From the NCBI GenBank assembly GCA_964431685.1, contig CAYSLA010000032.1, positions 1 through 27,320 on the forward strand: DNA of 27,320 nucleotides. Reading direction: 5' to 3'. The notes beneath the pieces were generated by a model. That model saw only the letters and a program-made list of their open reading frames with translations. It did no database searches and was not told the DNA's origin. A program made the translations under genes and the position numbers. The stretch's first letter is position 1, and the number at the start of each line of letters is the position of its first letter. This DNA comes from CAYSLA01 sp964431685. Lineage in GTDB: Bacteria > Armatimonadota > UBA5829. Positions 1-8,327 of the stretch are shown one piece after another.

Positions 1-1938
1 ATTACCATCCAGCACCTCGCGATGCCGCGTTGCGAGCGCAAGCGTTCGTCTTGCAGCGGAACACCTCCCCCTTCCCCCTCCGTTTCGGAGGGGGTTAGGG
101 GGAGGTATTGCCTCGTCGTTTGTCTCCAGCGTCCAATCCTCGAATGGGAAGATGGGTGTGAGCTGGACATCCTCGGAGTTGTGCGAACCGTCCACCTTGT
201 CCTTATACCCGGCGGCCCAGGCATCGTCGGCCAGGGCACCACCGGTCAGTGCCCTGGCGCGCGGGTCAGCGCCCAGCGGATACGGCGCAAGTTGTTCAAG
301 GAAAGCCTGCCATTGTTTGCGCAGATCAGCGTCCGCATCCAGTAATTCGGCGGCACGAATGGCCAGCGGCAGCGTGCCGCGAATGGCGGCCAGGTCCATG
401 ATGCTGTCGGTCACGCCCCAGAAGTCCTCGTGCGCGTTGGTGCCGTGGATGTGCCAGAAGCCATCCTCACCCCGTCGAGCAATGCTACGGTAGAACTCGG
501 CCACGCCGTGCAAGAGCGGATACGCGTGCGACCGCAGCCAGCCCTCGTCGCCGCTGTAGCGGTACCGCCACCAGGCATGAACGGCCAACTCGGCGCCGGA
601 GGAGGCCACGTGGCTGATCCAACTATAGCCGACACTGGTCGGGTCATTTCGGCGCGTAGACGCATCCAGATGCCAATCGTATGCGCAGCGCTCTGACAAG
701 CGTGAAGATACTGGCGCACCGGCCGGGTCGTAAAGCAGGCGTTGCCGATACTCTGATATGAGATCATCGGGAATGTCGGAAGGTCCATCGTAGGGCATGG
801 TCTCAGGTAAGAAGAAGCCTTTCGCGTCCCAGCGCTGCTGGGCGGCGGTCGTCATGGCCGGCAGGGCTTTGCCGTACATTTCGAAGAACGGCTCGGCCAG
901 CTCGCCCGCGTCGGCGGCGTGCAGCGGCCAGTACAGCATCTCCGTGGTCCATAGCCAGAACTGATTGCCCCAGTCGCGCGCGTCGCCGTCGGTAAGGAAG
1001 ATGGAGCCGTTCCATTTGGGCGGGAACGCGCCACGCGAGGTGCAGGCCATGTGGTAGAGGAAGAGCTCGCGGTCACGGGCCGCCTGTTCGCCGCGGCCAT
1101 CCGCGCTTCTGATCCGCACTGATGTCCGCTCCCAAAACTCGTGCCACCAGCTTGTGTGCCGTTCCTCAGCCTTCGCCAAGGCCTCGGGGGATGCCAGCGA
1201 CTCCAGAATGCATTCAGCGGCCGCGCCAGCGTCGGAACGTTCATCCATGGTCGCGGCGCTGGCGATCAACACCGTGCGCGTTCCCCGCGTCGGGGGCAGA
1301 CGCAGGACGCGGGACCTCGCTTCTTCCTCCAGAATATGCGCTTCGGCTGCGGTGCTCGCCACTGCAACCGCTGAGGCGCAGAAGTGCGCCCCCTCCCGAA
1401 ATGTCTGCATGACCGAGACACGGCCATCTCCCTGTCGCCAAGCGTAAGCCGCAGTGTGGGCGCCGGTTCTGACTTCCGGCGCGCGCCACATTGCCAGTCT
1501 CACCTCGATGGGCTGCGGCGACTCGCGCTCGTCCGCCACCTCGACCATCAGTGCGTCGGCCTCCGCCACCCAGCAGGCGATGCGCACACCGTCGCCCCGA
1601 ACCTCGCACCGGGCGTCGAGCAGGACAAGTCGCTGCGCGAATGACGGCCCCGCGTGGAATGGCTCTTCGCCAACGGCGATGCTTACGCGGGCGCAGCCAC
1701 CGCCGTAGTCGGTCTGGCCGGGGAAGTGAGAGGACGATGCTTCACGGTTGACCGCGAACACGTCGACGCGGTTGATCTGGAGTTCAATAGACTCCGGCGT
1801 AGTCCAGACCATAGTGCCCATCCGGCCGTTGCCGATTGGATGGCCCTCGACCGGCTGGGGTGCCGGCTGGTCATAAACGAGGTCGGCGAGAGAGACCAGT
1901 GGCCGATAGTCAGGTTCCTCCGCCAAGTGCTTGCTCAT
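1..1938 (-). CDS. GH95-like glycoside hydrolase, 3' end beyond window
   Basis: An uninterrupted frame of 646 codons runs from ATG at 1938 (AGGAG 6 nt upstream) to the left edge without a stop, so the C-terminus is missing. The N-terminus has the 'HPIGNGRMGTMVW' signature of the GH95-type N-terminal beta-sandwich. Later come 'NGSIFLTDGDARDWGNQFW' and 'TEMLYWPLHAADAGEL', which resemble the GH95 (alpha/alpha)6 barrel, then 'NAHEDFWGVTDSIMDLAAIR'. The GH95 family contains alpha-L-fucosidases and galactosidases acting on plant or host glycans; the substrate here cannot be read. No signal peptide is visible, suggesting a cytoplasmic enzyme. It lies 26 nt after the amidohydrolase stop, so the two are probably co-transcribed. 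Around codons 611-625 the frame runs through a GC-rich hairpin repeat giving 'IPPPNPLRNGGGRG', after which a helical stretch 'RTLALATRHREVLDGN' continues in the same frame. A GH95-related unassigned family is the alternative. Confidence 0.72.
   Translation of the reverse strand, partial: MSKHLAEEPDYRPLVSLADLVYDQPAPQPVEGHPIGNGRMGTMVWTTPESIELQINRVDVFAVNREASSSHFPGQTDYGGGCARVSIAVGEEPFHAGPSFAQRLVLLDARCEVRGDGVRIACWVAEADALMVEVADERESPQPIEVRLAMWRAPEVRTGAHTAAYAWRQGDGRVSVMQTFREGAHFCASAVAVASTAAEAHILEEEARSRVLRLPPTRGTRTVLIASAATMDERSDAGAAAECILESLASPEALAKAEERHTSWWHEFWERTSVRIRSADGRGEQAARDRELFLYHMACTSRGAFPPKWNGSIFLTDGDARDWGNQFWLWTTEMLYWPLHAADAGELAEPFFEMYGKALPAMTTAAQQRWDAKGFFLPETMPYDGPSDIPDDLISEYRQRLLYDPAGAPVSSRLSERCAYDWHLDASTRRNDPTSVGYSWISHVASSGAELAVHAWWRYRYSGDEGWLRSHAYPLLHGVAEFYRSIARRGEDGFWHIHGTNAHEDFWGVTDSIMDLAAIRGTLPLAIRAAELLDADADLRKQWQAFLEQLAPYPLGADPRARALTGGALADDAWAAGYKDKVDGSHNSEDVQLTPIFPFEDWTLETNDEAIPPPNPLRNGGGRGRCSAARRTLALATRHREVLDGN
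63..106. repeat. GC-rich hairpin repeat inside the GH95-like reading frame
   Basis: Two perfect 9-bp stems stack on each other: CCCCCTCCG/CGGAGGGGG with a TTT loop, and ACCTCCCCC/GGGGGAGGT outside it, separated by a TT/TTA internal loop. The purine/pyrimidine strand asymmetry and Pro/Gly-rich translation differ sharply from the surrounding coding sequence, suggesting an inserted dispersed REP-like element. Only one clear copy is in the window, so repeat status is inferred from its structure. Confidence 0.6.
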
Positions 1939-1964
1939 GCGCGTCTCCTTGATTCTGAGGGTTG

Positions 1965-3188
1965 TCAGACTTTAAGCGTGTACAACTGAACAGGATTATC
2001 CCAGAACCATTTCCTGGCAAGATCGAGTGCCCCATTTTCCGTCATTTGGCCGCTCGATATGCGTCTTGCCAGAACCTCTGCCACATCCTCACGTGCCATC
2101 ATTAAGTGCCCGATAACCTTCTCCACGGGCTTCTGGTAGTCGCCTCCGAACGCCAGGAGTTTGTTGGCCGGTAAGAGATCGATGGCCTCATCGAGCGCCG
2201 CCACTGCAAAACGCTGAGAGATAATATGTGTCCAACAGAAGTTGAGCCAGACATTCGGGAACCCCTTCCCAAGCATAAGGGTTTCTCGAACCCAGGGGTA
2301 GCCGACGTGATAGATGTCAAACCTGGCCTCAGGGTGACGCGTAATCAGGGGGATCATGTGCAGAGGGTCAAGATCGCGGAAATCTCCCCAGTAGCCCGCG
2401 TGAACGCAAGTGACCATATCCAGTTCCCCTGCGGAGGCTATCATCTGGTCAACTAAGTAGTCGAACAGAGGGTTGGTTGGGCCGGTGAGGGTTCCGCCGC
2501 GGTGAATCTCCGCCAATGCGGTCACGGCGGCTTCGCGGTCCGGCTGCCCGTATGGCCACGACATGATCTTTATCCCGACCGCCCCCTGCCCCTCTATCTT
2601 CGCCACGTACTTTCTGGCCGTGTCGACAAGTTCATCCAGTGAGCCGGTTGCCGCTTCTCCTCCGAAGCGTTCCTCAACATCCTGTCTGCTGAAGAAACCT
2701 CCGATCACCACAACCGGCGTTAGAAGCTCCGTTCCAGTCTCTGTCGTGCCGCACTGTGTGAGCGCCGTCCGGATATTGCACGCATCCCTTAGCACGCGCC
2801 GGTAGATGCCAGGCTTATTGGCTTGGGCGATGGTCTGGGACAGCGGCCCATAGGTCTGCTCGTTGATATCGTCGAATCCGTAGAAGTGCTTGGCTGTAAG
2901 CAGCGCTGACTTCGCAAAAGAGGTTAGCCGGATTTCATTCCAGTAGGGCTCGAACGATTCCCACCTCCGGTCGAGCGGAATACTCGGGTCAAAAAGGTCG
3001 TTCCATGCCTCCTGGGACATCCCTGCGTTCCAGAGATCGAGCCTTGTGTAGTGCGAGAACAGCGTAAAGACGTCCGCATGCATCTCGAGCCGCACACTCT
3101 CCGGTGGCAGGTGCTCGTGGCAGTCGATTATCTCGAACTCGGCGATGGCCTTCTGCAATGATTCTCTTATTCCACCGTTTCCCATCAT
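1965..3188 (-). CDS. TIM-barrel amidohydrolase (amidohydrolase-2 / uronate isomerase-like)
   Basis: A 407-residue protein starting at the ATG-ATG at 3188, with AGGAG 9 nt upstream; a GTG 24 nt earlier is a weaker start. The N-terminal 'IIDCHEHLP' (about residues 20-27) is the HxH metal motif that opens amidohydrolase-2 barrels. Central 'VTCVHAGYWGDFRDLDP' and 'IYHVGYPWVRET' supply later His ligands, and 'LLAFGGDY' near the C-terminus resembles the last barrel-strand Asp. The family is metal-dependent and includes decarboxylases, lactonases and uronate isomerases. Length and the long N-terminal helical part ('LDLWNAGMSQEAWNDLFDP') recall the uronate isomerase branch. It is the first gene of a likely two-gene unit with the downstream GH95-like enzyme, so sugar-acid metabolism is plausible but inferred. 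Substrate unknown. Confidence 0.75.
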   Translation of the reverse strand: MMGNGGIRESLQKAIAEFEIIDCHEHLPPESVRLEMHADVFTLFSHYTRLDLWNAGMSQEAWNDLFDPSIPLDRRWESFEPYWNEIRLTSFAKSALLTAKHFYGFDDINEQTYGPLSQTIAQANKPGIYRRVLRDACNIRTALTQCGTTETGTELLTPVVVIGGFFSRQDVEERFGGEAATGSLDELVDTARKYVAKIEGQGAVGIKIMSWPYGQPDREAAVTALAEIHRGGTLTGPTNPLFDYLVDQMIASAGELDMVTCVHAGYWGDFRDLDPLHMIPLITRHPEARFDIYHVGYPWVRETLMLGKGFPNVWLNFCWTHIISQRFAVAALDEAIDLLPANKLLAFGGDYQKPVEKVIGHLMMAREDVAEVLARRISSGQMTENGALDLARKWFWDNPVQLYTLKV

Positions 3189-3266
3189 GCGGCTTCTCTC
3201 CTTTGGTCTCACTCGCGAACAGTTGAGTCTGGCACTACAAAGCCCCTCAGCAATAGCGCCAATTAC

Positions 3267-4379
3267 TCAGTGTTCCAGACGGTTGACATAGCTTAGAAGA
3301 TCCTCGCGGAGGCCGTATCTCCGAGAGCGACGGGACGGGTTGGTAACGACTATCCAACCATCACTAACCCACTCAGACAAAGAAATGCGCGCCATGCGTT
3401 CGGACAAACCCAGGGCAACGGCAACATCGACGGACGTAATCTGTTCTTGTCGGGCGAACAATGCGAGCACGGTCTTGGCGCGGTAGTCGAGTCTACGAAG
3501 CTCCTCCGGTTCGGACACTAGAGTCGAACCGGAGTACTTCAGCGCCTCCTTCTTCACGGCTTCAAGCGCTGTCGAGAGCGTCTCGACGAAGTACTCGATC
3601 CACGAAGTCAGATCCGCGTTGTTCCGGCCCATGTAGTAGTTGTGATGGCCTCCGACCTCCAGCGCGCTGTAGTAGGCCTCGATGTCCCTGGAATGATACT
3701 CCTCAAGAGAGAGTATTCCGCCCAGCCCGTAGCCGCCGGTGTGGAGGATGAATGTTGCGAGAAGACGCGCAGTTCTACCGTTTCCATCGTAGTACGGATG
3801 TATGGTGACAAACTGGTAGTGCGCGAGCGCCGCTACAAGTACCACCGGCGATCTGGCGGCTTCAGACTGACGAATCCATCTTACCATTTCGGCCATGAGG
3901 CCAGGAACATCGGAGGCTTCTGGAGGCATATACACTATGCCCCCGGTCGAGGAGTCGCGGATCACATTCTGGCCGTCTCGGTAAGCAGCCGGTCCGCTTC
4001 TCTTGCCGTTGATGACAGTGCCGGCGATTCGCTTTATGAGGTCTTCAGTGATAGGACGCCTGCGGGCTGCCCACTCCTCGACCCGAGTCAGCGCATCCCA
4101 GTAGTTGCGAACCTCCGCCACATCGCGCTCGCGACCGTGGAAGACCCTTCGTCGTGCGGTGATGGCTTCGCCGGCTTCCTCAAGAGTAAGCCTGTTCCCC
4201 TCAATGCGGGTTGAGTAGTGAGTGGCGCGGATTCGCGCCTGACGCGACAACTCGGCCAGCGCCCACGGAGGCAGGCTTGCTGTCTCTACCACAACGCGTG
4301 CCGCCTCGATTCGCGTCAGCGCGTTTGCTATCGAGTTGGTAATCTCATACTTCGGTTTCCAGATGTCGGAGGTCGCCAT
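3267..4379 (-). CDS. Fic family protein, class II (N-terminal inhibitory helix)
   Basis: A 370-residue protein. The inhibitory motif SxxxEG is present at residues 56-61 ('STRIEGN'), in front of the Fic core, which defines class II Fic proteins. The catalytic Fic loop is complete: 'HPYYDGNGRTAR', residues 194-205, with the catalytic His and the anion-binding GNGR. Fic enzymes usually transfer AMP from ATP to a Ser/Thr/Tyr of a target protein, and the inhibitory Glu clashes with the ATP gamma-phosphate. Residues about 300-365 ('TSVDVAVALGLSERMARISL') form a winged-helix domain that could bind DNA and autoregulate. No antitoxin gene sits beside it, as expected when the inhibitory helix is built in. 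Start is the ATG at 4379; the promoter and repeat cluster upstream (4390-4465) fit it. Target unknown. Confidence 0.9.
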   Translation of the reverse strand: MATSDIWKPKYEITNSIANALTRIEAARVVVETASLPPWALAELSRQARIRATHYSTRIEGNRLTLEEAGEAITARRRVFHGRERDVAEVRNYWDALTRVEEWAARRRPITEDLIKRIAGTVINGKRSGPAAYRDGQNVIRDSSTGGIVYMPPEASDVPGLMAEMVRWIRQSEAARSPVVLVAALAHYQFVTIHPYYDGNGRTARLLATFILHTGGYGLGGILSLEEYHSRDIEAYYSALEVGGHHNYYMGRNNADLTSWIEYFVETLSTALEAVKKEALKYSGSTLVSEPEELRRLDYRAKTVLALFARQEQITSVDVAVALGLSERMARISLSEWVSDGWIVVTNPSRRSRRYGLREDLLSYVNRLEH

Positions 4380-4389
4380 GTGCTCACCA

Positions 4390-4436
4390 TAATTGCCGAT
4401 AACGGCGACAATAATTGCCGTTGTATTACCGATAAC
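4390..4436 (-). promoter_or_regulatory. Probable operator cluster upstream of fic
   Basis: Three related elements read on the plus strand: TAATTGCCGATAAC (4390-4403), a half copy TAATTGCCG (4412-4420) and TATTACCGATAAC (4424-4436). Their GCCG/ACCG cores start at 4395, 4417 and 4428, so they are 22 and 11 nt apart and lie on one face of the helix. They sit between the -10 box and the fic start codon. This placement suits a repressor, possibly the winged helix of Fic itself (inference). Confidence 0.5.
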
Positions 4437-4465
4437 AGTCTACCACAGCGTGCTCCGGATTACAA
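4437..4465 (-). promoter_or_regulatory. Sigma70-like promoter of fic
   Basis: On the minus strand TTGTAA (4465-4460) and TAGACT (4442-4437) are separated by exactly 17 nt. Both hexamers match consensus at 4 of 6 positions. The repeat cluster begins immediately downstream. Confidence 0.45.
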
Positions 4466-4529
4466 CGCCCTGAGCGGTTGGTGAGCGCAGTCGAAGTGTG
4501 GATGGAGCTTTGCATCTCCCGCCAGCGGA

Positions 4530-5744
4530 TCATTCGTACCGAAGCGCTTCGATGGGGTCGAGAGCCGATGCCTTTCGAGCAGGATACATCCCGAAGAATA
4601 TCCCTATGAACGCTGAGAACCCGAATGCCAGCAGTATTGAAGGCACGGAGACCCCAACATTCCATCCAGACACGCTCGATATGATATACGCCGCGATCAT
4701 CCCAAGACTGGTGCCTACTGCGCCGCCAACCAGCGAGAGCACCAGGGCTTCGACCAGGAACTGCCACTGAATGTCACGTCTTTTCGCCCCGACAGCTTTG
4801 CGCAGGCCGATTTCCTTTGTACGTTCAGTCACCGACACGAGCATTATGTTCATAATCCCGATCCCGCCGACCAGCAGCGACACGCTCGCGATGCCGCCCA
4901 GCAGCAGTGTGAATATGCCCGCAGCCTGGTTTGCCATCTGCATAACCTCTGCCTGGTTTCGGATGATGAAGTCCGGTTCGGTTCCTGGCCTGATCCTATG
5001 CCGTTTGCTGAGCAGAGCAGTGATCTCCTTGCTGGCTTGATCCATCAACTCCATGCTCTTTGCCTGCACGCTGATCGTACGGACATACTCCAGACCGAAC
5101 AGCCTGCGCATCGCGGTTGTCACAGGGACAAAGAACTGGTTGTCGGGGTCGCCGAAGCCGCCTGCTCCTTTCTCTTCCGTTACTCCGATAACGCGAAACG
5201 GAACGTTCTTTATCCGCACCGTCTTTCCCACGGGTGACGCGGTGCCGAACAAGTCTTTTGCGGCGGTTGGACCGACCACGGCCACTTTCGATGCGTAGCG
5301 CACCTCGTGTTCGTTGAAGAACCGGCCTTCTCGGATGGTATAATTGCGGACTGAAGGATAGTCTGTCTCCGTGCCCGAGATGGACACGTTGGTGTTCTTA
5401 TTGCCGTACTTCACCTGTGCCGCGTTCATAACTTCGGCTGTGCTCTTAGCCACAGATGGGCACTCTTCACGTATTGCCCGGGAATCATCGAGGGTGAGTG
5501 ACTGCACGCTGCCGAAGCCTCCCATTACAGCTCCCCGGCGAGTCTGGCCGGACATCACGATCAGAACGTTGGTCCCCATCTTGCGTATGTTGCTCATCAT
5601 CTGATCGCGAGCACCGCTTGCGATGGCCAGCATAGTGATTACTGCCGAAACGCCGATGATGACCCCAAGCATCGTGAGCCCGGAACGCATCTTGTTGGCG
5701 GCAAGGCTCTCGGTTGCGGCAGAGAAGCTCTCTCTAAGATTCAT
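4530..5744 (-). CDS. MacB-type ABC transporter permease (FtsX domain)
   Basis: A 404-residue inner-membrane protein beginning MNLRESF at 5744, with AGGAGG just upstream. Its start overlaps the ATPase stop by 11 nt, so translation is likely coupled; in-frame extension further upstream is unnecessary. Order: first membrane helix (about 22-44, 'LGVIIGVSAVITMLAIASG'), a large periplasmic MacB_PCD domain (about 45-275), then an FtsX domain with three helices starting near 'LLLGGIASVSLLVGGIGIM' and containing 'VTERTKEIGLRKAVGAKRRD'. MacB-type permeases do not carry substrate through the membrane but drive periplasmic export by mechanotransmission. Here the permease is separate from its ATPase, unlike fused E. 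coli MacB. It is the last gene of the MarR-TolC-MacA-ATPase-permease operon. Substrate unknown; a peptide, lipid or macrolide-like compound is possible. Confidence 0.92.
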   Translation of the reverse strand: MNLRESFSAATESLAANKMRSGLTMLGVIIGVSAVITMLAIASGARDQMMSNIRKMGTNVLIVMSGQTRRGAVMGGFGSVQSLTLDDSRAIREECPSVAKSTAEVMNAAQVKYGNKNTNVSISGTETDYPSVRNYTIREGRFFNEHEVRYASKVAVVGPTAAKDLFGTASPVGKTVRIKNVPFRVIGVTEEKGAGGFGDPDNQFFVPVTTAMRRLFGLEYVRTISVQAKSMELMDQASKEITALLSKRHRIRPGTEPDFIIRNQAEVMQMANQAAGIFTLLLGGIASVSLLVGGIGIMNIMLVSVTERTKEIGLRKAVGAKRRDIQWQFLVEALVLSLVGGAVGTSLGMIAAYIISSVSGWNVGVSVPSILLAFGFSAFIGIFFGMYPARKASALDPIEALRYE

Positions 5745-6468
5745 CGTCGTCCTCCTGTGGCAGTCCTGCAATGACTTCCCGAGCGTCGAGCTGGTCGGAC
5801 ACGGGTTGGTCGTCGACGATGTGACCATCGCGGAAACGGATCACGCGCTGGGCGTGCCGGGCGACATCTTCCTCGTGCGTGACCATGATCACTGTCTTGC
5901 CCTCACCGTGAAGCGCCTGGAAAATGGCCAGGATTTCCTCACTCGTTCGCGTGTCCAGATTTCCCGTGGGCTCGTCACCCAGGATGATCACCGGATTGGT
6001 TACCAGCGCTCGGGCAATCGCCACTCTCTGCTGCTGCCCTCCGGACATCTCATTTGGCTTGTGGTGTATTCTGTCGCCGAGTCCGACTCTGCGCAGCGCC
6101 TCCACCGCTTTGTCTTCAGCGCTCGACGGATCCGGGCTGTAGAGCAGAGGAAGCATCACCTGCCGCACGGCAGCTCTGCGGGGGATCAGGTTAAACGTTT
6201 GGAACACAAATCCAATCTTGCCGTTTCGGACATCAGCCAGATCATCGTCGTCCATTCCCGCGACTTCCATGCCGTCCAGTCTGTATGATCCGTCGGTCGC
6301 GCCGTCCAGGCAGCCGATTATGTTCATGAACGTCGACTTGCCTGAGCCGGATGGTCCCATGATCGCGACGAACTCTCCCGCAGACACCTGGAGCGACACG
6401 CCCCTCAGTGCGTGTACTGCGATGTCGCCTGTATGATAGGTTTTGTGAAGATTGCGCACGTCAATCAA
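5734..6468 (-). CDS. MacB/LolD-type ABC transporter ATP-binding protein
   Basis: A 244-residue ATPase. I chose the TTG at 6468 because AGGAG lies 7 nt upstream and the protein then begins 'LIDVRNLHKTYH', exactly where this family begins; the frame is open further upstream only because it runs through a repeat. Motifs in order: Walker A 'GPSGSGKS', Q-loop 'FVFQTFNLIPRRAAV', signature 'MSGGQQQR', Walker B 'VIILGDEPTGNLD', H-loop 'MVTHE'. Family members power MacB/LolCE-type permeases, and the partner is the permease whose start overlaps this stop. It is separated from the MacA-like gene by 179 nt that hold hairpin repeats. Confidence 0.95.
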   Translation of the reverse strand: MIDVRNLHKTYHTGDIAVHALRGVSLQVSAGEFVAIMGPSGSGKSTFMNIIGCLDGATDGSYRLDGMEVAGMDDDDLADVRNGKIGFVFQTFNLIPRRAAVRQVMLPLLYSPDPSSAEDKAVEALRRVGLGDRIHHKPNEMSGGQQQRVAIARALVTNPVIILGDEPTGNLDTRTSEEILAIFQALHGEGKTVIMVTHEEDVARHAQRVIRFRDGHIVDDQPVSDQLDAREVIAGLPQEDDDES

Positions 6469-6507
6469 CGCCTGGCTCCTTTCTGTGATAGGACGGCCCT
6501 GAACTCC

Positions 6508-6625
6508 GTCATCCTGAACTCGTTTCAGGACCCATCCCTTCCCGTCTGGTTGCCGGATCAAGTCCGGCATGACGGATGCGCATCACGGTATGTGAACTCC
6601 GTCATCCGGCAGCTTGCTTGCCGGG
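6508..6625. repeat. Two GTCAT...ATGAC hairpin repeats between adaptor and ATPase genes
   Basis: Copy 1 (6508-6573) is bounded by GTCATCC and GCATGAC and folds into two hairpins: TCCTGAA/TTCAGGA and CCGGA/TCCGG around a TCAAG-like loop. Copy 2 (6601-6625) is a partial version, GTCATCCGGCA with CCGGCA/TGCCGG. The architecture matches the 72-bp units at 13476-13848 (GTCAT edge, loop TCAAG, GATGAC edge), so they belong to one repeat superfamily. In this intercistronic position they may affect mRNA stability or ATPase/permease expression relative to the upstream genes. Confidence 0.6.
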
Positions 6626-6647
6626 CCGTCCCATCGGGCCTTCCTTG

Positions 6648-8327
6648 TTAGAACGGCGGAGGTCCGCCTCGCCCTGGCCCGCGGCCCGGGGCAGGAGTGG
6701 CGGTGGTCGAGGTCGGCTCAATCACCGCGGTCACTACTACCTCGCCTTCGCTGAGCCCGCCGACTATCTCGGTCTTGCTTGTTCCGACTATGCCGATCTG
6801 CACGCGGCGCGGCTCCTGTTTGCCTTGTCTGACCACATTGACCGTCGGCCCGTCGCGCCCTTCGGATACGGCGTCGCCCGGCACCAGCAGAACGTTAGAC
6901 TTGCGAGCCACAATAAACTCGCAGGTGGCGTTCATTTCCGGTTTTAGCCTGCGGTCCGGTTTAGTGATCTCGACAGTGACGGGGACCGTTGTCACGTTCT
7001 GGTCCATCACTGCCTGAGGCGCTATCTTCGTGACCTTGCCCTGGAACCTGTCATCGGGGTAGGCGTCGACTGAAACATCGACGTTCTGGCCCGTCCGAAT
7101 CTGCGATATGTCCGCCTCATCCACATTCACTTCAACCACCATCCGGTTGATGTCGGCTATATCCACGACAGTCACCCCGGAGCCCGACCCTGCAAACGCC
7201 GACTTCCCGGCCGTGACCATAGAGCCTTTCTCCACGTACTTCTTTACGACAACCCCGGAACTGGGGGCTACTATGGTCGTGTAGCCAAGCTGAATCCTGG
7301 CGTTGTCCGCCGCTGCCTGTGCTCTGGCCAACTGCGCCCTGGCCTGAGTGACGTCCTCTTTTTTCATCTTCACAGAATGCGAGCCGGCTCTGGCCGAGTC
7401 CAACGCGGCTCTGGCCTGTTCAACCGCCGCGCGGGCCGCTGCGAGATCCTGCTGTCTCAGCGAGTCCTGCACACGGTTCGTCCGGGCGGTTTCCAGAGCG
7501 GCCTGTGCCTGTGCCACCCTGGCCTCAGCGGCGATGATGTCCTGATCTGTTTCGCTTCTGATAGTTTCCAGCTTGCTTCTTGCACTGTCAAGCTGGGCAC
7601 TGGCTGAGGAATACTGCTCATTTGCAGTGTCTACCTGGCTCTTGGAAACAAAGCCTTTGTCGAGCAGCGCCCTCTTGCGCTCCAGGTCGTTTCTCGCACG
7701 GTCGAACGCGGCCTTTGCCTGATCATAGGCCGCCTGGGCAGATGATAGCTTCTGGGGCACGCTGGCGGTCTTGATCTGCTTCAGCGCGGACTGAGCCTGT
7801 GCCAGGTTGCTCTCGGCCTGCTTGATTGCCGCCTGTGTCAGTTCTGGCTGTGCTTTCGCCTGACTCGCCGCCTGTTCAAGTCTCTTGCGTTCCGTCTCCA
7901 AAGCCTTCTGCGCGGATACTATTCCGGTGGCCGTCTGCACGTTCTGCAGGTCCAGACCTTCTATGGTCTGCTGAACCCTGGCCTGAGCGCTGTTCAGATC
8001 TGCTGTCGACTGCAGAAGGTTGGACTCGGAGTCTGACGGATCTATCCTGGCGATCAATTGCCCGGCGCTCACCACGTCGCCTTCATCAACGGCGAGTTCT
8101 ACAATCTGGCCGCCCACATTGGACTTCACTTCAACCGTGCTGAACGGTTTCAGAGTTCCATTTGCCGAGACGCTCAAGGTGACCGTGCCGCGTTCAACAG
8201 ATGCGGTTCGAACCATCGGCGCACTGCCTCCAGGCTTGCGCAGGGCTATCACCAGGACAACCGCAATCACTATTGCCGCTGCCACCGCATATTTCACCCA
8301 GCGCGGTTTCTTTGTTCTATTTACCAT
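6648..8327 (-). CDS. MacA-like periplasmic adaptor (membrane fusion protein)
   Basis: A 559-residue protein starting MVNRTKK at 8327, with GGAGG 5 nt upstream, overlapping the TolC-like stop by 11 nt. One membrane anchor lies at about residues 13-29 ('YAVAAAIVIAVVLVIAL'). A first lipoyl half ('GTLKPFSTVEVKSNVGGQIV') follows, then an unusually long Ala/Gln-rich coiled-coil hairpin (about 80-320), the second lipoyl half ('LGYTTIVAPSSGVVVKKYVEKG'), a beta-barrel and a membrane-proximal domain ('VLLVPGDAVSEGRDG'). The C-terminal tail is Pro/Gly-rich ('GRGPGRGGPPPF'). It should bridge the inner-membrane MacB-type permease and the outer-membrane channel encoded just upstream. Coiled coils of this length are longer than in E. 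coli MacA (371 residues), which suggests a long periplasmic span (inference). Confidence 0.92.
   Translation of the reverse strand: MVNRTKKPRWVKYAVAAAIVIAVVLVIALRKPGGSAPMVRTASVERGTVTLSVSANGTLKPFSTVEVKSNVGGQIVELAVDEGDVVSAGQLIARIDPSDSESNLLQSTADLNSAQARVQQTIEGLDLQNVQTATGIVSAQKALETERKRLEQAASQAKAQPELTQAAIKQAESNLAQAQSALKQIKTASVPQKLSSAQAAYDQAKAAFDRARNDLERKRALLDKGFVSKSQVDTANEQYSSASAQLDSARSKLETIRSETDQDIIAAEARVAQAQAALETARTNRVQDSLRQQDLAAARAAVEQARAALDSARAGSHSVKMKKEDVTQARAQLARAQAAADNARIQLGYTTIVAPSSGVVVKKYVEKGSMVTAGKSAFAGSGSGVTVVDIADINRMVVEVNVDEADISQIRTGQNVDVSVDAYPDDRFQGKVTKIAPQAVMDQNVTTVPVTVEITKPDRRLKPEMNATCEFIVARKSNVLLVPGDAVSEGRDGPTVNVVRQGKQEPRRVQIGIVGTSKTEIVGGLSEGEVVVTAVIEPTSTTATPAPGRGPGRGGPPPF

Noticed and set aside
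411..1609. Several minus-strand open frames in the left region taken as separate genes
   Set aside because: A single uninterrupted GH95-like frame covers the whole region from 1938 to the edge; the others are its out-of-frame shadows.
5623..6288. 221-codon plus-strand open frame across the permease/ATPase junction
   Set aside because: Antisense to two firmly identified overlapping genes and lacks motifs.
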